Assembly (NCBI GenBank): GCA_000934455.1
Contig: KN882538.1
Location: 3,080 to 29,412, forward strand
Direction: 5' to 3'
Length of the DNA stretch: 26,333 bases
DNA from: Apostichopus parvimensis
Lineage: Eukaryota; Echinodermata; Holothuroidea; Aspidochirotida; Stichopodidae
Positions 19,766-26,333 of the stretch are shown here, piece by piece. The notes beneath the pieces were generated by a model, which was given only the letters and a program-made list of their open reading frames with translations, was not told the origin of the DNA and did no database searches. The translations under genes were made by a program, and so were the position numbers. Numbering within the stretch: position 1 is the first letter of the stretch; each line of letters starts with the position of its first letter.

Positions 19766-19778
19766 AATTGAATTGAAT
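19766..19778 (+). repeat. AATTGAATTGAAT terminus of the LINE
   Basis: Two and a half units of AATTG lie at the end of the retrotransposon, in the same orientation as its ORF2 remnants. Short tandem 3' termini of this kind replace poly-A in several LINE clades. Confidence 0.55.
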
Positions 19779-20394
19779 ATTTCAATCATGACATTCCTCT
19801 CCTTTAACCATATTAGTCTGTGGAACGTTGCTTGAAATAGCTAAACTTGAATTCGGTTACTACGGGTAAAATTAAAATGAATTAAAATGTTTAGTCTGAG
19901 AACAATATGCATCTTTTAAAACAAATTTATGCAAATTCTTTGCATAGTATTTAAGACTTAAGCATTTAGGACAGTGAATCGCTAAAAATATCTATAACAA
20001 ATCATGTGCACAAATTAAAAAGAAAATCAGTAAATATGAAACAACTTTATCTGGCAAATGGATTATTTACTGGGGTACAAGTCATTGCACGGGAAAACCT
20101 CTGACATTTACCAACTGAGGAGTCACGTTTGCCCTAGAACCTAAACTTAACGACGTGGATACTTCTGACGTCATGATTCATCTATAAATATTCATATTAA
20201 TACAGTATACACATAGATCTGTTACACATAAACCTAATGTAACAGAACTATAAAGATATATAAATCTCATTTTGCCCTGAGGAAATTATTTCCTTAAAAA
20301 ACTATTTTCGGACCACGATCCATTTGTACCTAAAGGGTTGAAAACAAACCTCTCCTCCCCCCCCCCCCCCTTATGTCCTACCTTTGATATAGAG
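19779..20394. other. Unannotated stretch
   Basis: It contains a perfect CRE TGACGTCA (20166-20173), a 9-bp hairpin (20218-20246, TCTGTTACA/TGTAACAGA with an 11-base loop), a 7-bp palindrome around 20286 and a C14 run at 20357-20370. No gene is visible. Confidence 0.5.
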
Positions 20395-20556
20395 GGCGAG
20401 TACTTTCTGTCGTTTCCGATCAGATTTATTGATCTAGCGAGGCGTGATCCCTTACTTAACTTCGACTCTAGAGGGAGGGTAATTCAATTCGCTCGATGGC
20501 TAACACCACTTCACACGGAACTTAATGATATGTACCTTGAATCGGCATTACTTTAA
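20395..20556 (+). CDS. Possible terminal exon, 53 codons, hypothetical
   Basis: After the C14 tract (20357-20370) and a pyrimidine-rich stretch, the sequence TATAGAG presents two overlapping acceptor-like AGs (20391-20392 and 20393-20394). An open frame follows: GEYFLSFPIRFIDLARRDPL... ending in ESALL and TAA at 20554-20556. An AATAAA lies about ten bases past the stop. The peptide has balanced composition, unlike the repeat-driven frames elsewhere. From the second AG the frame is phase 0, which would suit the 30-nt product of 17508-17526 plus 17636-17646, but coincidence is likely. I recognise no family. Confidence 0.15.
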   Translation, partial: GEYFLSFPIRFIDLARRDPLLNFDSRGRVIQFARWLTPLHTELNDMYLESALL

Positions 20557-21104
20557 ATCATTTGGTAATAAACGGATCCGCTCAGGTAAGAAGTGGAGCG
20601 ATATGAGTGTACTTTTTCATGTGTTTTCCAGGTTCAGGGTTGGTAATGTTTGCTTAAAGCAGCAGTCGGAATATTAAACTAAAAATCATGTTAACTTCGT
20701 TTCAGAAGATTTGGTAAATAAACTGCTGAGTGCTCCTTCTTACGGAGAAAGGAACGAACCCATGTTACCCAGAGATTAGAGCCTTGACGTCTCTGTGAGG
20801 TATGATAAAACACTACTGCATGATGCTGGTTGGACATTTAGACATGGGATACATATATGTCTGTGTGATGAGATATATGTAGAATCATCATCAGACTGCT
20901 TATATGGTAGAGTACTGCGTGATAAACAACTCACAAACAGTCAACTAAGGAAAATATTTACAGAATATTTAATATTTTATTAAAATAAATGTAAAAACTG
21001 CGTTATGCATATGACGTTGCGCTAATTGTTTGGTTAAAGGTAAAGTTATTATATATATATGGTTATATAATACAATAATAGGCTACAATAGTATAGGCTA
21101 TATT
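20557..21104. other. Unannotated stretch
   Basis: A 62-codon frame (20795-20983) ends just before an AATAAA but shows no motif or homology that I recognise. A TA run lies near 21050-21060. Confidence 0.5.
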
Positions 21105-21126
21105 TGCATGCGTGCGCGCGTGTGTG
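21105..21126. repeat. 22-nt alternating purine-pyrimidine run (Z-DNA candidate)
   Basis: Every base from T21105 to G21126 alternates pyrimidine and purine: TGCATGCG, TGCGCGCG, TGTGTG. CG and TG alternation is the most favourable sequence for left-handed Z-DNA. It sits in otherwise AT-rich, CpG-poor DNA. Confidence 0.75.
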
Positions 21127-22236
21127 GTTACTATTTGTTGTTTATACATATAGCTCCTGCTTTAAGTAGCATGTGAATCGTCTTGATTTAAATATATAGG
21201 CCGACACATTACAGCTGGCCTTGAATTTGAATTTCACGCGGCACTGTGCAGCCTCTTAGTAGCAAGGTTAACAACAATGATATTACAGCCATAGATCGAT
21301 TACAAATATCTACGTAACCTGGCCCGTTGTTTTATTTTCCTTTTTTTTTAGTCTTTTGATGTATTTCACAGTTTCTATTAGGGAGTTCACGCATGCTCAG
21401 AAGTAATTTTTTCATTTCCGGTTCACCTGGCAGGGGTGGGTGAGTGGGAAGGGGGGGGGGGGTGTTGGGAGAGGATAATCAAATTCTTGAACTAAAGCGC
21501 CCACAAATCAATATCTTATGAAGTGCTATACCTTCTTAAAAGAACCAAACAAGTTGACAACAACGCACTTTTTTTATCGTTACGTGTTTATTGTTCTAAA
21601 AGTAAAATGAAACAGAACGTTAACAAGAGAGGACAAACGACAAAACAGAAATAATTCCTTAATTAATATATTTTACCATATCAGCTATCTTCGAACCATA
21701 ACATCTTTCTCGAGGTTATACATTATGGTCTTCATATTACACATGTAAGGCAGTTAAATATATACCAAGGGCCATAATCATAGTGAAATACCAAGTTAAC
21801 TGTATGGGTATGGTTATAAGTTTTTTCTTTTACTTAGAAAGAAAAAAATGAAGATAAAATTATTAAAGAACATGGCATAAATCTAATACGCAAATTACTC
21901 AGTTCCACCTCCGTCTGTTTTTTTTTTTATTATAGTTTTTCTATATGTTTATATTGTTATACATAATTTTTTTTTTAAATTGTTGATTAAATACGGTACA
22001 ACATAGTTTCATTCCAATCATATTTGCCTTATGAATATTCATCATGTAATACATATGCATGGCCAAACACTTATTCCTTTCAACCTGGACCAATCATACA
22101 ACATTTTGCTTTATAAATTGCTTTTCATTTTGAAGTTCTTCTCCACTCGTCTTATTGTTGTTGCTTTTGGTAGCCGTGGTTGTTGTTGTTGTTGTTATAT
22201 TTATTGTTGTTGGCGATTCTTTCTTCCTCTCTTTTG
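21127..22236. other. Unannotated stretch
   Basis: It contains a G12 run (21451-21462) within a longer G-rich segment (about 21431-21470), T runs near 21340, 21920 and 21970, and a (GTT)n microsatellite near 22178-22197. No gene is visible. Confidence 0.5.
21433..21470 (+). repeat. G-rich run including G12
   Basis: GGGG, GGG, GGG, G12 and GGG runs have short spacers, satisfying a plus-strand quadruplex pattern. Confidence 0.75.
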
Positions 22237-22294
22237 TCGTTCTTCTTAATTAATTAATTTTCAGATTTCGTTCTTCTTAATTAATTTTCAGATT
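22237..22294 (+). repeat. Tandem duplication of a 27/31-bp unit
   Basis: TCGTTCTTCTTAATTAAT...TTTTCAGATT occurs twice back to back. Copy 1 (22237-22267, 31 nt) has one extra TTAA-type tetramer compared with copy 2 (22268-22294, 27 nt), and otherwise the copies are identical. Both end in TTTTCAG, so the duplication also doubles a splice-acceptor-like sequence. Confidence 0.9.
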
Positions 22295-22858
22295 AATACA
22301 TATTCATGGATAGACACATCGGTATATGATAATACACGATATAATGGTTGAACAATAAAAGCGAAAAACGTTATTTTTTTTTCACGACTTTTGTTATTAC
22401 ATATTCTAAAGTAACATATATACAAACAAGTCTGTGACCGAGTGTTGTCATGAGAGGCCACCATACGTCAGACTGTGTCTTATATTATGATATGAATATT
22501 CACTAACCACCTTGATGTGTGTATTTCAATTGTTCCATGCTTTAATCGAAATACTATGAAATCATGAAATCGGTATTTAAATAAGACATAAAAGACGTTG
22601 TTTCTTTTGTTATATGGTATGAATCATAATATTTCATTACTAAAAGAGAACAGTTTGATATCAAGTTTAATAAGTATACACGGTGAAGACTGAATGTATC
22701 TTATATTGCAACCTGTGTAGTATAGAAATAAAATATATAGTTGATATAACAGTGTGAGAATAGCAAAAACGATTGTCTTCTCAATAAACGAGTGGAAGGA
22801 AAATAAAAAAAGAGAGTAAATTACAGTAGAGCCATTTATATCATGATATCACAGAATG
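22295..22858. other. Unannotated AT-rich stretch
   Basis: I see nothing beyond AT-rich simple sequence and a 12-bp palindrome (ATATCATGATAT) shortly before the CTATA array. Confidence 0.5.
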
Positions 22859-22928
22859 CTATACTATACTATACTATACTATACTATACTATACTATACT
22901 ATACTATACTATACTATACTATACTATA
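22859..22928. repeat. (CTATA)14 microsatellite, perfect
   Basis: Fourteen uninterrupted copies of CTATA fill exactly 70 bases. The array is pure, so it is young or still being renewed, and is likely to be polymorphic in length. Confidence 0.95.
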
Positions 22929-23070
22929 TTAATACTGTAGTATACGGTACCAATACTGTAGTAAACTACATTGTTGTTGTAGTACAACTTTAGTATCATT
23001 GTGTACTACGGCAGTATAACAGTAGTTTAGCAGTAGTATTTCGCCACTGTAGTATAACTGTAATATATAC
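22929..23070. repeat. Decayed TA/GTA-rich flank of the CTATA array
   Basis: The right flank is full of GTAGTAT, CAGTATAAC and CTGTAGTA variants. CAATACTGTAGTA-like sequence occurs twice around GTATACGGTACC (22939-22975). It looks like older, mutated repeat next to the pure array. A 64-codon minus-strand frame across it is a shadow of the repeat. Confidence 0.5.
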
Positions 23071-23598
23071 AGAGGTGATGAGGGTGATGAAGTTGTTTGG
23101 TTTTCGACACAGCTTATCTTCAAACGTACAGTAAGGTATTCTATTTTTTAAATATTTCTTAGACTTTTTGTTATGATTTAGCCTATAGGTTTCCACTACA
23201 ATTCATGTCCCTGAACGTAACATGATTTGAAAAGATTGTGGTATACGGTACTAGCATCTTCATGATAATAAAATTGAATAGCCAATATATATTATTCAGA
23301 ACCATGAATATTATCTTCATTTATTAACTTCTTTTACAAGTGTAACAATATTCAACGGTAGAATACATTCCAGGTGACACAGTTTACACAGTCGTTCTGT
23401 TCTACAAGTTAGAAGAGATTTCATTACTACAAAATCATCGTTTTTCAACTTCCAAAAGTATTTTAAATTGAAAGTAATTGTCTGTTTTTACTCCTTCTAT
23501 ACCTAAAGAAAAGAGTCCTTTCAGAGGAGTCTGTTTTTCTTTTACAAATGTTGAATTTGGTAAAATTTCACAGCTAAACCTAAAAGAGATTAATATTA
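23071..23598. other. Unannotated stretch
   Basis: No gene, RNA or repeat is visible. GTATACGGTAC, also present at about 22940, recurs near 23242. Confidence 0.5.
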
Positions 23599-23628
23599 TA
23601 AATAAATAAATAAATAAATAAAAAATAA
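23599..23628. repeat. (TAAA)n microsatellite
   Basis: About six TAAA units are followed by an A-rich imperfect end. Confidence 0.85.
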
Positions 23629-25879
23629 CTTATTCAAGGGAGATACGGCATTTTCCCCATGTATTTTGAAATAACTATTCATATCCATAATGGCCAAAAG
23701 AACACGTAATTGATTATACTCCGCAGTGGTACAGAGGAAATAAACTTGTCCCGCCGTAGCACTTACTGAATTTTTGCTCCACATTTAACGCATAACGCAT
23801 TTAACGCATATACATATTAAAGATCTTCATAGTTAGGAGGTTAATATCCCTTTGTGTGGAAAGATAGGGAAATGGGGGAGGAGGGGGTATTTCAGAAACC
23901 ATTAAACAATAGATTGTTAATTTGCGGAAACACTGTGACACTTCCCTTGTTTGCTATGTTTGAATCTTCTAAAACATCTTCCTTACAAATAAATTAGTGT
24001 GTCTTTCCATACAATATAGATAGGCCAAAACTTGATACATAATGCCAAACAGAATCCTGAGATGTTACATCTAATGAAATTGTAATCTAACTTAAAGAAA
24101 GAATAATTTTGCACCAAAATGATATGCAAAAATCCACGAAATAAAGCAGGCTAAAGTAAAACAAGTTTCCTTATACTTTTGCCCAAGCTAACATTTTGAT
24201 GTATCGATATAAACTTAAGGGATTTCAGTACAATCATCCTTAGCATGTGATCGAAATTATGAACTCCACCATACCATAATATCGTGTCTAACGAATGAAT
24301 TCGTGATATAAGAGACATATACTTGTTCAATGTCATTCAAACTACAATGGACATGCATAAAAGTTACCTTAAAATCATCTATCTATTCAGAATGCAAAAA
24401 AAAAAAAAAATGCCATAAATTTATTTCAATTGAAATGTTTGTAGAGATTGAAAGCAGTTTGTAATAGAAAGATAAGTTAAATATCAATCGTTATATCTAG
24501 TCATAAAAACCCACTTTTTTTACCCCCTCGCCGCCCGCCCCCTCCCTGTACCATTTCACAATTATGATAATACTTCTATTCCTTAGTATTTTATTCGTGA
24601 TCCAAATTTTTGGGTCGCGCCCAAAACAGTTCGCGGACAGTCGATTTAAACGTTACATGTGGGAAATGGCTAAGCCTATATAATCCCGGATTTGATTTCG
24701 CTAAAAATTCTTAAATATCAAAACACGTATAAACTATAATATTATTCATTGTATTTGGTAAACTTGTACTGAATAGTTGATAACGCACTATAACTTATGT
24801 CTATGCTATGCATCTGTCAAGTCTATGGGCCTTTAGCAAACCATACCACCGTCGGTTTTCTTACTAAACAACCATGTGACGATCTGTACATAAAATAAAT
24901 ATATACATATTAATATACAACGCAATGAAGCAATAAATCTTTTGAAAACAATTAAACATATTTTTTTGGTCAAAATTATTTAAATTGGGAGTTCAACTTG
25001 GTCGTTACAAGAACCACCTGCTTGAATCTGTTGATTCTTAATTGATTATTATTTCGTTGATAAATGGTGAACGATCAGAAATGATATTTGTTTTGAATAA
25101 AACACCCCATCGATAAAAAAAAAGAAAGAAAATCTTACATATAGACTTCATGATTATGTTGTAACATTCACAGCATCATATCTGAAATTTGGCCAAGTTT
25201 CATTTTTCCCATATGTATTTTTTTGATCGCAATATTATTTACTTTTCCTAATAGTTATAGCTATATTGTAATTGAAATAGTAGAATGCATCTGAAGATGC
25301 TGAAAGTTAAGTTTTGTTATGTCGACAGGTTTTACAAATCAAATTACTGCCACAGGGCACGAAACTAAAGTGTTATTGTTTCTCCGCCTTTTTTTCATAC
25401 AGAGATTGACAATATGTACAGATAAGTTTCAACGTTCTTGTGTTTCAGCAACGTGACCCGTGAACCGGAAGTACAGTGATGTAGTTGATAAACAGGAAGC
25501 GACTTTAGTTTCTAATATTAACATATACTCACCTAACATATTCGAATCTCATTGTTGTTGAGAAACATTGCAGCGTTAATTTCAAATCATTTTCGAAGCA
25601 TTTCTCTTTCAATAAAAGTAAGAAAAGTAAATTTGTTAGAAAACAAGCAAGAAAAGAATACAGTGGTTTAAAAAGCAGAATCTCTATGAATGCTATGTAA
25701 GACGTCTGGAAAGGAGAATATGGGGGAGGGGGGGGGGGGAATCAGAGGGGAAAAATCGTAAATATGGTCTGTCATGTGATTAGTAGTCTGTTGTTGTTCT
25801 ATACTTGTTACTATTTTTTGTTAAATTTTGTAAATTACGCTATTTTGATTGTTTCCAGTTTGCGATTTTTTTGGCACCA
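23629..25879. other. Long unannotated AT-rich stretch
   Basis: It contains an A15 run (24396-24410), a C-rich segment (about 24523-24546) and a G5-A-G12 run (25722-25739). Open frames are 62 codons or fewer. No gene is visible. Confidence 0.5.
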
Positions 25880-25905
25880 ATTGGTTCCATTATCATGGAA
25901 CCAAT
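25880..25905 (+). repeat. 11-bp perfect hairpin with 4-nt loop
   Basis: ATTGGTTCCAT (25880-25890), loop TATC, then ATGGAACCAAT (25895-25905) pair perfectly. It is too short for a microRNA precursor and has no trailing T run typical of a Pol III terminator at once, so I call it only an inverted repeat. Confidence 0.7.
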
Positions 25906-26003
25906 AGAGTGAATAAACTTACAAATAAAATGTTTCCTAAAACTTTAAACATATGTATTTAATTAATCAAAAAAAGAATGTTTATGCATTCATTGCATAT
26001 TCA

Positions 26004-26027
26004 TTGTTTCACGCAGCAGTGAAACAA
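26004..26027 (+). repeat. 9-bp perfect hairpin with 6-nt loop
   Basis: TTGTTTCAC (26004-26012), loop GCAGCA, then GTGAAACAA (26019-26027). It lies about 100 bases after the 11-bp hairpin at 25880. No function is assigned. Confidence 0.65.
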
Positions 26028-26333
26028 AAAGTAAAATTGATTGTTTAAATACAATGACCTATTGTTTAATTATGAAAAAGGTTGCCTACGTTAATTACTA
26101 TAGAATATAATTCTGTCTAGCTTAAATACACCTCGTATTACTAACTAAAAGAAAAACTAATTATTGAGGGAGATTACTCTTTCCTATTCTGTTCAGTTGA
26201 GAGATATTTTCTCTTAATTTCGATACATTTTTCTTACCCTGTATTTATGGTTTTTGTTATCATTTTATTCACCTAAATCGGACTAAAACGAAACATATTC
26301 GGACCAAATAAACCTATATGTGCACAAAGAAAT
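26028..26333. other. Unannotated right end
   Basis: AT-rich sequence without recognisable features. Confidence 0.5.

Larger units (their letters stand above)
18451..19778 (+). mobile_element. 3' end of a decayed non-LTR (LINE) retrotransposon, interrupted by a nested insert
   Basis: Two blocks of degraded ORF2 (18451-18669 and 18903-19035, with a weaker third near 19106-19250) are followed by an untranslated 3' region and an AATTGAATTGAAT terminus at 19766-19778. The peptide pattern FLGDYIDNNFT...HIDYVSNKFSKD, then NRLRYYLP, then CSSAWA corresponds to the segment just after the catalytic RT core in the CR1/L2/Jockey group. A terminus of short tandem repeats in place of poly-A is known in that group. 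The element is 5'-truncated, or decayed beyond recognition, upstream of 18451. It carries stops (TAA 18511-18513, TAG 18640-18642) and frameshifts and cannot be active. Exact clade assignment is not possible by eye. Confidence 0.75.

Noticed and set aside
3354..21109. ATGCAAAT octamer (POU-type) sites at 3354, 8016, 13917, 19929 and 21102
   Set aside because: The motif is AT-rich and five occurrences are not far above what such composition gives, and they are scattered.
22859..22928. CRISPR-like or regulatory array
   Set aside because: There are no spacers; it is a pure five-base microsatellite in eukaryotic DNA.
1..26333. Known conserved microRNAs (let-7, miR-1, miR-9, miR-124, miR-92 and similar)
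   Set aside because: I looked for their mature sequences by eye and found only short seed-like matches without hairpin context.
1..26333. Bacterial-type operons, ribosome binding sites or terminators
   Set aside because: Sequence texture, repeats and the LINE fossil indicate a eukaryote, and no long open frames exist.

Overview
This is AT-rich (roughly two-thirds A+T by eye) eukaryotic DNA in which I can support no intact protein-coding gene. The longest open frame is 125 codons and most are under 90. Several cross microsatellites, G/C homopolymer runs or an assembly gap. A draft-assembly N gap, frequent poly-G and poly-C runs, many short satellites, and a decayed non-LTR retrotransposon with a short tandem-repeat tail all suggest intergenic or intronic DNA of a metazoan. 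A marine invertebrate, perhaps an echinoderm, would fit, but that is a guess from texture and not from a diagnostic gene.

Layout. Bases 1-380 are a decayed ATCGT/ATAAT satellite with a 91-bp higher-order repeat. Bases 380-9960 are mostly featureless, broken by G4-capable G runs (1918-1953, 6428-6461), C runs (2113-2135, 2609-2625, 7910-7928), a GC-rich patch near 3247 and a cluster of CRE and E-box motifs at 6206-6281. A perfect 18-bp palindrome on CACGTG lies at 9961-9978. A stem-loop framed by 7-bp direct repeats lies at 12470-12500, followed by a TATA-like box and a CRE. The N gap is 14513-14683. The first 34 bases after it recur exactly at 16803-16836, inside the second unit of a diverged tandem duplication (about 16370-16937).

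The richest part is 17360-19780. An E-box and a perfect CRE precede a possible short 5' coding exon (17508-17526), and a strong acceptor/donor pair encloses a possible 11-nt microexon (17636-17646). The best-supported feature follows: the 3' end of a non-LTR (LINE) retrotransposon (18451-19778) with recognisable post-RT-domain sequence, stops and frameshifts, a pyrimidine-rich minisatellite and an AATTGAATTGAAT terminus. It is split by an insert of about 230 bp (18670-18902) that has a tRNA B-box-like motif, three consecutive small hairpins (one with a cTTCGg tetraloop) and an ATAC-type microsatellite tail. I read this as a SINE-like element nested in the LINE.

The rest (19780-26333) holds a weak open frame behind a C14 tract and acceptor-like site (20395-20556), a 22-nt strictly alternating purine-pyrimidine run (Z-DNA candidate, 21105-21126), a short tandem duplication (22237-22294), a perfect 14-unit CTATA array with a decayed flank (22859-23070), a TAAA microsatellite and two neat hairpins near the right end. 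Nothing indicates genes acting together. The only logic visible is repeat turnover, plus possible regulatory motifs and a speculative spliced transcript.
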